Source: Akkermansia sp. (lineage in GTDB: Bacteria > Verrucomicrobiota > Verrucomicrobiia > Verrucomicrobiales > Akkermansiaceae). From it: 64,000 nucleotides of DNA. Below the pieces are notes generated by a model, which saw nothing but the letters and a program-made list of their open reading frames with translations, made no database searches and had not been told where the DNA came from. The position numbers were made by a program, and so were the translations under genes. Within the stretch, counting starts at the first letter, position 1. Each line of letters starts with the position of its first letter. The DNA is taken from assembly GCF_020860705.1 (NCBI RefSeq), contig NZ_JAJBTT010000054.1, positions 104,580-168,579 on the forward strand, written 5' to 3'. Shown in pieces: positions 9,788-19,378 of the stretch.

Positions 9788-11446
9788 TTACCAGGAAGCG
9801 TCAAATCTGGGGATGGTCGTTCCCTTTCCTCCGGGGCAGTTTTCCGGAACTTTGTACGCCTTGCGAAGTTCGTTGTAGCGTTTCTTGAGCTGTTCCACGG
9901 TGGACTTGTAGGCGGGATCGTCAATGACGTTCTTCATCTGCATGGGGTCCTTCTTCATGTCAAAGAGCATCCATTCCCCGCTGGTCCAGATGTAGGACAG
10001 CGTGTAACGGTCCGTCCGGATGCCGTCATGGCGCGGGGCGTTGTGTTCGCCGGGATTCTCGTAGAAACAGTAGTAGACGGCGTCCCGCCAGTTATTGGGC
10101 GTTTTGCCCGTGAAGGCGGTGGGAAGCAGGGAAACGCCCTGGAAGGTGCCCATGTTTTCCGGAGTGTCCGCTCCGGCAGCCGCTACGATGGTAGGGGCGT
10201 AGTCGATGTTCTGCACCATCGTCTTGTTGCGCACGCCTGCGGGGATTTTGCCAGGCCATTTCATGATAAGGGGCATGCGGAGGGATTCTTCAAAAATCCA
10301 GCGTTTGTCGTACATGCCGTGTTCGCCCATGTAGAAACCCTGGTCGCCGCAATAGATGACCAGCGTGTCTTTGGAAAGGCCTTCCTTATCCAGGTAATTC
10401 ATGAGGCGGCCAATGCTGTCGTCCACGGAAAGCAGGCAGCCCAGGTAGTCTTCCATGTAAGCGTGCCATTTCCATTCCGCAAAGGCCTTCGGGTCCTTCA
10501 ATTTTCCTGATTTCATGCCGTCTACCAGGGATTTGGTGCGCTTGGCGTAGTAATCCGTCCAGGTCTTCTTTTCTTCCGGCGTCATGCGGTTAAGTTCGCC
10601 GAGGTCCCAGCCATAGCCGGGGGAGACGATGTCCTTGCGCATGTCTTCCGGCACCTGGTCCTTGAGCACCTTGAGGTCGGAATAGATCGCCATGTGCCTG
10701 GCGACGGTCTGCTGGTTTTTCTTCAGGAATTCCGGCCGGTTGGCATAGTCGTCATGAAAATTGGCGGGCGGAGTCAGCCTGGACGTGTTAACCTTGCCCA
10801 GATGACGGAGGGCGGGGCACCAGGCGCGGTGGGGGGCCTTGTGGCCCACCACGAGCAGGAAGGGCTTATCCTTGTCCCGGTTTTCCAGCCACTGGATGGA
10901 TTTGTCCGTGACGACATCCGTAGCGTAGCCGGGAAAACGCTTCGTCTGGCGTTTGCCGTTCGGCTTGAGGCTGATGAAATCCGGATTGTAATAACTGCCC
11001 TGTCCGGGGAAGATTTCCCATGTGTCAAATCCCGTGGGGTCTGATTCCAGGTGCCATTTTCCGAAAAGTCCTGTCTGGTAGCCGGCTTTTTGCAGCATTT
11101 TCGGGTAGGTTGGCTGGGAGCCGTCAAGCGGGTGCTGGCCGTTGAAGACAAAACCGTTCATATGGGAATGCCTGCCGGTCAGGATGCAGGCGCGCGACGG
11201 TCCGCAAAGGGAGTTGGCGCAGTAGCTGCGGTCAAAAACCATGCCCTGCCGTCCCAGTTTGTTGAAGTTGGGCAGGGCGACGGGGGAGTCATTTTTACTG
11301 GTGCCCAGCGTCTGGTAGGCGTGGTCGTCCGTAATGATAAAGAGAATGTTCGGTTTTTTATTCTCTGGGGCCCTTGTCTGGGCCGCCAGCGGAGATGCCG
11401 CCAGCAGGGCCAGAGTTCCGGTAATGATGGTTTTTAAGGGTCTCAT
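9788..11446 (-). CDS. Secreted sulfatase
   Basis: A 552-residue sulfatase. The ATG at 11446 gives signal peptide MRPLKTIITGTLALLAASPL followed by AAQ. NILFIITDDHAYQTLG binds the metal, and the formylglycine motif CGPSR is at residues 81-85, within SLCGPSRACILTGRHSHMNG. Later motifs IYCGDQGFYMGEHGMYDKRW match the family's second metal-ligand block. It differs from the sulfatase at 1190 in lacking a C-terminal PA14-like domain and probably belongs to another subfamily. Likely role: periplasmic or extracellular desulfation of host glycans. The recQ gene starts 88 bases away in the opposite direction. Confidence 0.92.
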   Translation of the reverse strand: MRPLKTIITGTLALLAASPLAAQTRAPENKKPNILFIITDDHAYQTLGTSKNDSPVALPNFNKLGRQGMVFDRSYCANSLCGPSRACILTGRHSHMNGFVFNGQHPLDGSQPTYPKMLQKAGYQTGLFGKWHLESDPTGFDTWEIFPGQGSYYNPDFISLKPNGKRQTKRFPGYATDVVTDKSIQWLENRDKDKPFLLVVGHKAPHRAWCPALRHLGKVNTSRLTPPANFHDDYANRPEFLKKNQQTVARHMAIYSDLKVLKDQVPEDMRKDIVSPGYGWDLGELNRMTPEEKKTWTDYYAKRTKSLVDGMKSGKLKDPKAFAEWKWHAYMEDYLGCLLSVDDSIGRLMNYLDKEGLSKDTLVIYCGDQGFYMGEHGMYDKRWIFEESLRMPLIMKWPGKIPAGVRNKTMVQNIDYAPTIVAAAGADTPENMGTFQGVSLLPTAFTGKTPNNWRDAVYYCFYENPGEHNAPRHDGIRTDRYTLSYIWTSGEWMLFDMKKDPMQMKNVIDDPAYKSTVEQLKKRYNELRKAYKVPENCPGGKGTTIPRFDASW

Positions 11447-11533
11447 ATTGCGGGAGAATATAGAAAGGGGCACGGGTGTCAATGTCATAGGATTCCTTTT
11501 GCCGCGATTCTGCGTTATGGTATTCTTTCCGTC

Positions 11534-13432
11534 ATGCATTCCTCCCGGTTGGAAGATACGCTGCATTTGTTCGGCAAGGAACGGTTCCGCCCCATGCAGA
11601 GGGAGCTGATGGAGTGTGCGCTGGCGGGCAGATCCTGCATCGGCATTTTGCCTACGGGCTCAGGCAAGAGTCTTTGCTACCAGATTCCGGCGGTTTTAAG
11701 TGACGGGGTGACAGTGGTGGTTTCCCCGTTGATCGCCCTCATGCGCGACCAAGTCGCCGGGTTGGAAAAGTTGGGCGTAGCAGCGGCCAGATATGATTCT
11801 TCCCTGGCGGAAGAGGAGAAGGCCGCTTTGCTGGAGACCCTGGAATCCGGAGCGGTCCGGCTGCTGTTTGCTGCTCCGGAGTCTTTGGAATCCCCATGGA
11901 TGGAGCATGCCATGGAGGTTGTTTCTCCCGGCCTGTTTGTGGTGGATGAAGCTCATTGCCTTTCAGAGTGGGGGCACAGCTTCCGGCCCGATTATCTGGG
12001 GCTGCCCGGCTTTTTCAGAAAGTACAGGTTCCGCAGCATCATGGCGCTGACTGCCACGGCTACGGAGAAGGTGTGCCGCGATTTGGCTTCTCTATTTGAC
12101 GTTCCGGATGAATGCATTTTCCGGGCTTCGCCGTACCGGGCGAATATTTTCCGCCACGTGGAAACATTGAGGGAGCAGGACAAAACCGCCCGGCTGGTGG
12201 AGTTTTTGAAGGAGGAAGGCCACCGTCCCGCCGTGGTATACGCGCGCACCCGCAAGGATGCGGAGAATGTGTCTTATGAACTGGGAAAGGCCGGTCTTTC
12301 TGTCAAATCCTACCATGCAGGCATGCCTCCGGAAATCCGGGGGCTGGTGCAGGACGAATTCCTGACGGGGGCCGTGGAGGTGCTGGTGGCGACGATCGCC
12401 TTCGGCATGGGGATTGACAAACCGGACGTTCGCTCCGTGGTGCATTACCATCCTCCCTCAAGCCTTGAGGCTTATGTGCAGGAATCCGGCCGTGCGGGCC
12501 GCGACGGGCTGCCCTCCTTCAGCTTGGTGATGTTGTCCGCACGTGACGGTGTGGCCGTCGTCAACCGGCTTCATGCAGCGGAACCGGATCTCCATGGCTT
12601 GAAAGGGCTGGTGTCACTCCTGGGTGGACACGGGGAGCACATTGTTTCCCTCTATGAAGCCTCCACCCATTATGATTTGCCGGATGTGGTGGTGGACAGG
12701 ATTCTGTTTGATCTGAAACGCCGGGGTCTTCTGACGGAGCGGGGAGCCGGGTATAAATACTACAAGGTTCGGCCCTTGTTCCCCATGGAGGAAATATTGT
12801 GCGGACGCGACGAAGAAGAAAGGGCCTTTCTGCAATGGCTGGATGGGCATCGCGAGGGAGAAGTGCTGGATTTAGCCCTTGAATGCGGGATTTCATGGAA
12901 AGAAGCGGCAGCCCGGCTTGAGGATATGGCCCTTTCCGGCGAATGGAAGGTGGACCTGCGCCAGGTAGCCCTTCATTTGCATTCCGAAGGGTTTGACGCG
13001 GAAGAGGCCGCCGGGGAATTCAACCGGTATTTTTCACGCGCGCGGCAGAACGGCCTGGAACGGTGGGAAACGTGTGTTTCTGCCCTCGCGGCGGCTTCCT
13101 GCCTCAACAGGGAGCTGGACGCCTACTTTGGGTTTGGGGATTCGTCCACACCATGCGGTCATTGCCCGGCGTGCCGCGGGGCGGTTCCGGAGAAGCCGGA
13201 GGTGCTGGAAAGTGCTCCCCTGACCGGGGAATTGCGCGCCGCCATCATGGATTTGGCTGCCTTGAGGAAGCCCGCACTGTCCCGTTCCTCCCAGTTGACA
13301 CGTTTTCTGCTGGGACTGGCTTCCCCTGCGGCGATGCGCGCCCGGTTGTGGGGGCACCCTCTTTACGGAGCGCTTTCAGACAGGAAGTGGGAGGACGTGC
13401 TGGCTGAGGCGCGTGCCCTCACCAACTCATGA
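11534..13432 (+). CDS. recQ: ATP-dependent DNA helicase RecQ
   Basis: A 632-residue superfamily 2 helicase. Walker A LPTGSGKS (39-46), Walker B DEAH (138-141) in VVDEAHCLSEWGHSFRPDY, motif III ALTATATEKV, and motif VI QESGRAGRDG. A Zn-binding region follows with CGHCPAC near residue 540. It unwinds DNA during repair and recombination restart. The C-terminal part is short, and I see no clear HRDC domain. Its last codons overlap the end of the convergent glycosyltransferase gene by six bases. Confidence 0.95.
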   Translation: MHSSRLEDTLHLFGKERFRPMQRELMECALAGRSCIGILPTGSGKSLCYQIPAVLSDGVTVVVSPLIALMRDQVAGLEKLGVAAARYDSSLAEEEKAALLETLESGAVRLLFAAPESLESPWMEHAMEVVSPGLFVVDEAHCLSEWGHSFRPDYLGLPGFFRKYRFRSIMALTATATEKVCRDLASLFDVPDECIFRASPYRANIFRHVETLREQDKTARLVEFLKEEGHRPAVVYARTRKDAENVSYELGKAGLSVKSYHAGMPPEIRGLVQDEFLTGAVEVLVATIAFGMGIDKPDVRSVVHYHPPSSLEAYVQESGRAGRDGLPSFSLVMLSARDGVAVVNRLHAAEPDLHGLKGLVSLLGGHGEHIVSLYEASTHYDLPDVVVDRILFDLKRRGLLTERGAGYKYYKVRPLFPMEEILCGRDEEERAFLQWLDGHREGEVLDLALECGISWKEAAARLEDMALSGEWKVDLRQVALHLHSEGFDAEEAAGEFNRYFSRARQNGLERWETCVSALAAASCLNRELDAYFGFGDSSTPCGHCPACRGAVPEKPEVLESAPLTGELRAAIMDLAALRKPALSRSSQLTRFLLGLASPAAMRARLWGHPLYGALSDRKWEDVLAEARALTNS

Positions 13433-14620
13433 GTCCTGCCTGTTTTGACGGACGGCCTCTTCCGCCATCTCCATGAACAGCTTGAGCCACGCTTCGGGGG
13501 AACGCTGTTCCCTGACGAATTCGCGGGACTGCATGCCCATCCGGCAGAGGGTTTCCCCGGGCGTGTCCAGAACGGCTTGAATCGTTTTGAGGATGGCATC
13601 CGGACGGTCAGGGTCCATCAGCCATCCATGGGCCGGGTCCGCAAGGTGGTCGCATGCGGCCCCTTTAGCGAAGGCGATTACGGGACGTCCCCTGCCCATG
13701 GCTTCCAGGATGGTCGTGGCGCCCGGCTCGTGCCAGATGGACGGGGCAATGAAGGCAGCGGCCGACTCCCATAAGGGAGCCTGTTCTTCAAGAGGGACGA
13801 ACCCTTTGAAAATGACATTGTCCAGGCGGTGTTCCCGCACCCATGTTTCCAGCTCTTTTCTTTGCGGACCGTCCCCGGCGATGACAAGGCGGCGTTGCGT
13901 CGTGATTCCGGACCATGCCCGGAGAACGGTCATAAGCCCTTTTTCCGGAGTCAGGCGTCCTACGAAGAGAATGTCCCCGTTTTCCGGAGGGGGCGTGAAG
14001 GGCTGGAGGTAGGTTTCCACAAACAGGGGGAGAATGGCGGTTTTTGATTCCGGAATACCTATGGATTTGAGAAGTTCCGCCTGCTTGCCGGAAAGGGCGA
14101 TGAACCGGGCTGCATGTTCCAGGATACCGGATTTCCTGGCGGCTGTCTGGAAAAAGGCGGAAAACAGGCTGGACGCCAGACCTTGGTTCCAGCACCGGTT
14201 TTTCATGCCTGGCAGGAAATTGCCGCTGATGCATTCCCGGCATTCCCTGCCGTCACGGAACAACAGCCCGTTCAGACAGCCGAACCGGTAGTTGTGAAGC
14301 ATGTGGATGACGGGGACGTTCAACCGGCGCGCTTCCCGGTAGACGGCAGGGGACATGGCGGGAAAGACGTTGTGGATCAGCCAAAGGTCAAATTGATGTT
14401 CCTGCTGCAACAGGCGCAGGCGGCGGAGAACGCTCCTGTTATGCAGTCCCCGGAACGGCGCTGTTAGTTTGCCTTCCTCCAGCCATTCGGCCGTTGAATA
14501 ATGGTATTCCTCCACCATGGCCTGTCGTGAAAGAGTCCCGGAAATTTTGACAGCCATGGTTTCTTCACCCCCATATTGCAGGTAGCGGTTGAAGATGGAA
14601 AGGATGCGGAGCGGAGGCAT
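13427..14620 (-). CDS. GT4-family glycosyltransferase (intact paralogue)
   Basis: A 397-residue GT-B fold glycosyltransferase. N-terminal acceptor domain: RILSIFNRYLQYGGEE and WLIHNVFPAMSPAVYREA, with a Cys-containing loop FRDGRECREC. C-terminal donor domain: ILFVGRLTPEKGL, VIAGDGPQRKEL, and the family signature IWHEPGATTILEAMGRGRPV with the E-x7-E pattern. It probably transfers a nucleotide-sugar-derived residue onto a surface polysaccharide or lipid-linked glycan. It is divergent from a close paralogue (14839-16018), and the two share long identical stretches. The TATAAATCCGTTA element lies just upstream of its start. Confidence 0.9.
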   Translation of the reverse strand: MPPLRILSIFNRYLQYGGEETMAVKISGTLSRQAMVEEYHYSTAEWLEEGKLTAPFRGLHNRSVLRRLRLLQQEHQFDLWLIHNVFPAMSPAVYREARRLNVPVIHMLHNYRFGCLNGLLFRDGRECRECISGNFLPGMKNRCWNQGLASSLFSAFFQTAARKSGILEHAARFIALSGKQAELLKSIGIPESKTAILPLFVETYLQPFTPPPENGDILFVGRLTPEKGLMTVLRAWSGITTQRRLVIAGDGPQRKELETWVREHRLDNVIFKGFVPLEEQAPLWESAAAFIAPSIWHEPGATTILEAMGRGRPVIAFAKGAACDHLADPAHGWLMDPDRPDAILKTIQAVLDTPGETLCRMGMQSREFVREQRSPEAWLKLFMEMAEEAVRQNRQDS

Positions 14621-14630
14621 AATTTTTGTG

Positions 14631-14818
14631 TAACGGATTTATAATCCGTGGTCAATGTTAATTTTTGCAAGGTAGTCCATTAAATTTTTTTGAACAAAAT
14701 AAAACACGGAAACAAAGAATGGAACGCAGAGGCCCCGAGTGGCGTGGGAAGGATTCCGCTTCAACGACTTTCCGGGAGCGGCACACGGGGATTTTGGTAT
14801 CCGGATATAAATCCGTTA
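14631..14818. repeat. Inverted 13-mer pair flanking the glycosyltransferase intergenic region
   Basis: TAACGGATTTATA at 14631-14643 and its exact reverse complement TATAAATCCGTTA at 14806-14818, with similarity continuing a few bases inward after a one-base gap. 162 AT-rich bases lie between. Each copy reads in the same sense relative to the gene it precedes (10 and 20 bases before the two start codons). Each is itself a small dyad (GGAT...ATCC). They could be shared promoter elements, operators, or ends of an invertible segment. Confidence 0.6.
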
Positions 14819-14838
14819 GATTCTCTTCACGAATTCCC

Positions 14839-16018
14839 ATGCATCGGTTATTGCATATCTTTAGCCAATATTATTTTTTTGGCGGGGAAGAAGTCTTTTT
14901 CCATATGATGACGCGGGCGTTGTCATCCTTTGCAGAGGTGGACGAATTCGTCTATTCTTCCCGCGAATTTCTGGAAGAACATTCCGGAGCGGTCTCACGG
15001 GTGAAGAATATGCTGTTTCACCGGGCCATGAATGAACATTTGTTGAAGCAGGCGGCCCAGGGGTATGACGCGTGGATTATCCATAATGTCTTCCCCGCCA
15101 TGTCGCCCTGCATTTATGAACAGGCTGTCCGGCAAAGCGTCCCGGTCATCCATTATATGCATAATTACCGGCAGGGCTGCCTGAACGGACTGGGTTTCAG
15201 GAATGGAAGGGAATGCGCTGCATGTTCCTCCGGCAATTATCTGCATGGAATCCTCCGCCGGTGCTGGCACGGCCGTTTTTTGGATTCCATGGCGGCGGCA
15301 TGTATTCTTGAAAAAACTCGTCGTCTGGGTACATGGAGGAATTTGAGCGCCTATATAGCTATTAGCCACAGGCAAAGAGAATTGTTGGAATCAAACGGCG
15401 TAAATTCTGCCAGGATCCAGGTGATTCCCCATTTTTATGAATCAGGGCGGCGGGTTGCGGACCCGGGAGACAGGCCGCGCAGGGATGTTTTTATTTGCAG
15501 GCAGACTTACTGAAGAAAAAGGCGTTTTCCGGTTGCTTCAAGCATGGGAAAGGCTGAAGCCTGAAAGGCGTTCTCTGATCATCATGGGGGAAGGGCCGTT
15601 ATATGGGAAGCTAAAAGGCTACACAGATTCCCGTGGACTTGATTCGGTAAAAATGACGGGGTTTGTTAACAGGGAAGACCAGGAGGCTTTTAGAAGCCGT
15701 TGCGGCATAACGATTGTTCCCTCCCTTTGGGAGGAGCCTTTCGGCCTGGCAGTGTTGGAATCCTGGGAATATGGCGCTCCGGTGTTGGTTACCCCTGCGG
15801 GAGGATTGCCGGAATTGGTAAGCCATGGGCGTGATGGCTGGGTGGCGGAAAGCTCTTCCTTGGAGGGTTTGGCTCAAATGCTTTGTGAAGCATTGCACAT
15901 TGAGGATCAATGGACGGCCATGGGAAAGAAAGGGAAGGAAAAATTGAATGAACGCTTTACCGTGGATGTCTGGAAAAAACGGATGCGCCGCCTTTTCGTG
16001 GAAATGGGTATTGAATGA
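14839..16018 (+). pseudogene. GT4-family glycosyltransferase, frameshifted
   Basis: Two overlapping frames encode one paralogue of the gene at 13427-14620. The first (from ATG 14839) gives the acceptor domain with IIHNVFPAMSPCIYEQA and FRNGRECAACSSGNYL, and stops at 15513. The second continues from about 15485 with MFLFAGRLTEEKG, IIMGEGPLYGKLKG and SLWEEPFGLAVLESWEYGAPVLV to 16018. Adding one T to the T5 run at 15488-15492 would restore D-V-F-L-F-A-G-R-L-T-E. So a single-base loss splits an otherwise good gene of about 393 codons. It may be a sequencing error, a recent inactivation, or slippage at a short T run. Confidence 0.85.
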
Positions 16019-16031
16019 AAGGGATGCCTTC

Positions 16032-17066
16032 CTATCCCTGGAACAGTTCCCTCCTGAGTTTTGCGGGGTCTTTCAGCAACTCCCTCTGGATGGCTTCCTG
16101 CTGCTGGCGCAGGCGGTCTTCCTGGGACTTGAGCGCTTTTCTCTGAGGGCCCAAATCAGAATTGACGAAGGGGTTGTTCTCCCCCCATTTGGACCAGGGC
16201 CCGCGGGGAATGCGGTAGAATTCCACAAAACGCCAGTGGACGATGGCCGTCCCTCCGGTAATGCCCAGGTAATCGCGCACGGCGGGGGAAATATCTATGC
16301 CCGCGCCCTTGTTCTGGGTATTGACGGGCGGCTTGTCTCCAAAAACGTAGGGCCAGTCTTCCGTGGTAAAGGGGCCGCAGTCCTCCCACTGGGCAAAGCA
16401 GCTGCGCTTGTTGTACACGATCTGCACCCATCTGCCTTTGCAGACGGACTGGCCTTTTCCCGTGTATTCCCGGCGGAACCAGGGAATGACCCGGGATGCC
16501 TCCGCCTTGTGTTCCCCTTTGGAGACGTCATTGTAAGGCAGCGCCACATAGAAGGGATTTTGCCGGGGGACGAACATCTTAGGGCGGAAATCCATGGTGC
16601 GGCGCAGGGGGTCGGGGTCGTCAAAGCCGCCGAAATTTTCCCTCCAGGCGGAGTCCCATGAGCTTTTGTGGTTGGCTACCGGATTGCGTGCCGTGGAATC
16701 CTCCCCCACCCAGAATACCGTGGCGGTGATATTGAGCCGCCAAGGGTAGGTGCCGGGGCTTTGCGGTCCCGTCCGGGGAAGAATACGGGGCTGCGGAGCG
16801 GGGCGTTTGCCGCCCGTTGCCGTGGTAGGTGATTTGACGATAACCCTGGGGAGGGGATCCCTCTGCGTGGGAGTGATGATAACGGGGCCTTTGGGCCGAC
16901 CGGAACTGTCCGTCAGAGCGCGGGAGGCGCTCCGGCTTGTCTGGATGTCCGCCCGGGTAATTCCGGCGGGAAGCAGAACCAGCAGCGCAAGCAGGCATGC
17001 GGAAAGGAAGGAGTTCCCAGAGGAACCCTTCCGGAATGCCTGTTGACGTTGCCAGTGGTTTACCAT
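16032..17066 (-). CDS. Secreted protein with a putative double-psi beta-barrel domain
   Basis: A 344-residue protein with signal peptide FLSACLLALLVLLPAGITRA, a proline-rich linker (about 45-100), then a domain with FYVALPYNDVSKGEH, WVQIVYNKRSCFAQWEDCGP, and GAGIDISPAVRDYLGITGG followed by VHWRFVE. The order small barrel, CxxxW(E/D)DCGP, then GIDISPAVRDYLG resembles DPBB/RlpA-like folds, whose members bind or cleave cell-wall glycans. I see this fold only by eye. A Gln/Arg-rich tail follows (QQQEAIQRELL). Its ATG overlaps the nadB stop in ATGGTAA, so translation is probably coupled. Confidence 0.6.
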   Translation of the reverse strand: MVNHWQRQQAFRKGSSGNSFLSACLLALLVLLPAGITRADIQTSRSASRALTDSSGRPKGPVIITPTQRDPLPRVIVKSPTTATGGKRPAPQPRILPRTGPQSPGTYPWRLNITATVFWVGEDSTARNPVANHKSSWDSAWRENFGGFDDPDPLRRTMDFRPKMFVPRQNPFYVALPYNDVSKGEHKAEASRVIPWFRREYTGKGQSVCKGRWVQIVYNKRSCFAQWEDCGPFTTEDWPYVFGDKPPVNTQNKGAGIDISPAVRDYLGITGGTAIVHWRFVEFYRIPRGPWSKWGENNPFVNSDLGPQRKALKSQEDRLRQQQEAIQRELLKDPAKLRRELFQG

Positions 17067-18664
17067 CGGTGCAGTTGAGTGACAAAGCGGTGATCCAGCT
17101 TGCCGGGATAATCCGTGTTGAAGTGGAGCCCGCGGCTTTCATTGCGGCGCATGGCGCAGTCCACAATCAGGGAGGCCACCGCCACCAGGTTGCGCAGTTC
17201 CAGAATGTCCGGCGTGATGCGGTAGCCCCAGTAGAAGTCCTTTACCTCGCGGTGCAGCATCCGGAGGCGCGTGGCCGCGCGGTCCAGCCTCTTGTTGGTC
17301 CGCACGATGGAGACATAATCCCACATCAGCCGGCGGATTTCATCCCAATTGTGATAGATGACGGAAAGTTCATCCGGTAGCGCGGTATCTCCATGGTGCC
17401 AGGCGGGGATGTCGTAATGGGTGGGGGAATCCTTTCTCAGGGGCTGTTGGGCCAGCATGGAGTCCAGCGCCCTCTTGGCTACCACCACGCATTCCAGCAG
17501 GGAGTTGGAAGCCAGCCGGTTGGCGCCGTGGAGGCCGGTGCAGCCCGTTTCCCCGGCGGCGTAAAGGCCGTCCAGGCTGGTCTGGCCGTTGACGTCCGTC
17601 AGCACGCCTCCGCACTGGAAATGCGCCGCGGGGACGACCGGAATGGGTTCAGCGGCGGGATTGATGCCGTAGCGGTTGCAGGTTTCGTAAATCAGGGGGA
17701 AACGTTCCTGGACAAAGCCTTCCGGCTTGTGGGAAATGTCCAGATAGACGCACATGCTGCCCGTCCTCTTCATTTCCGAGTCCACCGCGCGGGCGGTAAT
17801 GTCGCGCGGAGCCAGGGATTTGCGGGGGTCATACTTGTGCATGAATTCCTTTCCGTCCGCTCCGATCAATACGCCGCCTTCGCCGCGCACAGCTTCGGAA
17901 ATGAGGAAGGAACGTGCTTCCGCACCCTCCGCACGGGTGTTAAAGAAACAGGTGGGATGGAACTGTACGAATTCCATGTTGGCGATGGTGGCACCTGCGC
18001 GCCAGGCCATGGCTACGCCGTCCCCCGTGGCGGAATCATTGTTGGTGGTATACAGGTACACGCGGCCGCAGCCTCCGGTGGCGAGCAACACACGGTCGGA
18101 ACGGAAAATTTCCACTTCTCCGGAGGCGCGGTCCAGAACATAGGCTCCCAGCACGCGGTCTTCCGTGACCAGCCCCAGCTTGGTCGTCGTAATCAGGTCG
18201 ATGGCGAAGTGGTCTTCCAGCAGTTCAATGTTGGGATGGAGCTTCGCCGCTTCCAGCAGCTTGGAGGTGATTTCCAGGCCAGTGGCATCCTTGGCGTGGA
18301 GGATGCGCCGCTTGGTATGGCCGCCCTCCCGGGCCAGTTCGTAATCCTCCCCCTGGTTGCCTGGGTCAAAATTGACTCCCCATTCCAGCAGTTCCCGGAT
18401 AGCGCCGGGCCCTTCCTCCACAATCGTGCGCACGGCCTGTTCATTGCAGAGGCCCGCGCCGGCGTCCAGCGTGTCCGCCACGTGATCTTCAAAGGAATCA
18501 TTGCGGTCCCATACGGCGGCTATGCCGCCCTGTGCCTTGGCGGAACTGCAATCCAGAAATTTGCCTTTTGTAATGACTGCAACCTTGCCGTGTTCCGCCG
18601 CTCTCAAGGCGAAACTTAACCCGGCAACACCTGCCCCAATGACTAAAAAGTCGCTCGTCTTCAT
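17060..18664 (-). CDS. nadB: L-aspartate oxidase
   Basis: A 534-residue FAD flavoprotein catalysing L-aspartate to iminoaspartate, the first step of de novo NAD synthesis. The dinucleotide-binding LVIGAGVAGLSFALRAA is at residues 7-23, SSAKAQGGIAA at about 40-50, EFVQFHPTCFF and HFQCGGVLTD in the catalytic core, and GETGCTGLHGANRLASNSLLEC near the end of the FAD domain. The Arg-rich C-terminal helical domain is complete. nadA and nadC are not in the window. The downstream DPBB-like gene overlaps its stop. Confidence 0.96.
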   Translation of the reverse strand: MKTSDFLVIGAGVAGLSFALRAAEHGKVAVITKGKFLDCSSAKAQGGIAAVWDRNDSFEDHVADTLDAGAGLCNEQAVRTIVEEGPGAIRELLEWGVNFDPGNQGEDYELAREGGHTKRRILHAKDATGLEITSKLLEAAKLHPNIELLEDHFAIDLITTTKLGLVTEDRVLGAYVLDRASGEVEIFRSDRVLLATGGCGRVYLYTTNNDSATGDGVAMAWRAGATIANMEFVQFHPTCFFNTRAEGAEARSFLISEAVRGEGGVLIGADGKEFMHKYDPRKSLAPRDITARAVDSEMKRTGSMCVYLDISHKPEGFVQERFPLIYETCNRYGINPAAEPIPVVPAAHFQCGGVLTDVNGQTSLDGLYAAGETGCTGLHGANRLASNSLLECVVVAKRALDSMLAQQPLRKDSPTHYDIPAWHHGDTALPDELSVIYHNWDEIRRLMWDYVSIVRTNKRLDRAATRLRMLHREVKDFYWGYRITPDILELRNLVAVASLIVDCAMRRNESRGLHFNTDYPGKLDHRFVTQLHRW

Positions 18665-18766
18665 CTTGAATGGTACGAAACTGTAACACGGCAGGGGGCC
18701 TCAAGTCACGCCCAATGATGGGGAGGGCATATTTGTCTGGAAAAGAAGCGTGAAACACGCTAATTC

Positions 18767-19348
18767 ATGGGCATGAGACCCCTAGGGAACGAACAGGAGG
18801 CCCGGCGGAACAAGCATGTGCGCAGCACCCCGGCCAAAATTGCCGTCAAGGCGCTGGGAGAGGATGTGCTGGAGGAGATTCTGGACAAGACACCTAATCC
18901 CCTGCTGCTGATTCTTGACTGCGTGCAGGACCCCCACAATCTGGGGGCCATTTTGCGGACGGCGGACGGTGCGGGCGTGGATGCCGTGATTGCTCCCAGG
19001 GACAAGTCCGTGGGCATTACGGAGACCGTGTTGCGCGTCTCCGTGGGAGCGGCGGAAAAAGTGCCTTTCATCCAGGTGACCAATCTGGCGCGCACCATGA
19101 AGCAGCTCCAGAGCCGCGGTATCTGGATGTTCGGCACCTCGGACAAGGGGGACCGTGACCTGTATGAGACGGATTTCACGGGGCCTGCCGCCCTGGTAAT
19201 GGGAGCGGAAGGGGAAGGCATGCGTCGGTTGACGGAAGAGAATTGCGACTTCCTGCTGCGGATTCCCATGAGGGGCAGCGTTCCTTGCCTGAACGTGTCC
19301 GTAGCTACGGGCGTGTGCTTGTATGAAATGGTGCGGCAGCGTTCATGA
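18767..19348 (+). CDS. TrmH/SpoU-family RNA 2'-O-methyltransferase
   Basis: A 193-residue knotted (SPOUT) methyltransferase that would methylate ribose in rRNA or tRNA using SAM. All three motifs are present: motif 1 [20 protein letters not shown], motif 2 [10 protein letters not shown], motif 3 [22 protein letters not shown]. It is short because the usual N-terminal L30e-like substrate domain is almost absent; a basic stretch ([14 protein letters not shown]) precedes the catalytic domain. RlmB-like activity is possible, but the target cannot be told from sequence. It is divergent from nadB and followed after 30 bases by a metallophosphoesterase gene. Confidence 0.88.
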   Translation: MGMRPLGNEQEARRNKHVRSTPAKIAVKALGEDVLEEILDKTPNPLLLILDCVQDPHNLGAILRTADGAGVDAVIAPRDKSVGITETVLRVSVGAAEKVPFIQVTNLARTMKQLQSRGIWMFGTSDKGDRDLYETDFTGPAALVMGAEGEGMRRLTEENCDFLLRIPMRGSVPCLNVSVATGVCLYEMVRQRS

Positions 19349-19378
19349 GGCCGTGATTGTTTTTCTGCCTGCTCCCTT

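Noticed and set aside
9367..9924. Reverse-strand open frame over the ahcY end and the sulfatase end
   Set aside because: It overlaps two real genes and the terminator hairpin, and shows no protein features.
15488..15492. T5 run as a proven phase-variation tract
   Set aside because: Five bases is short for slippage; sequencing error or simple mutation is equally likely, so it is reported only as a frameshift.
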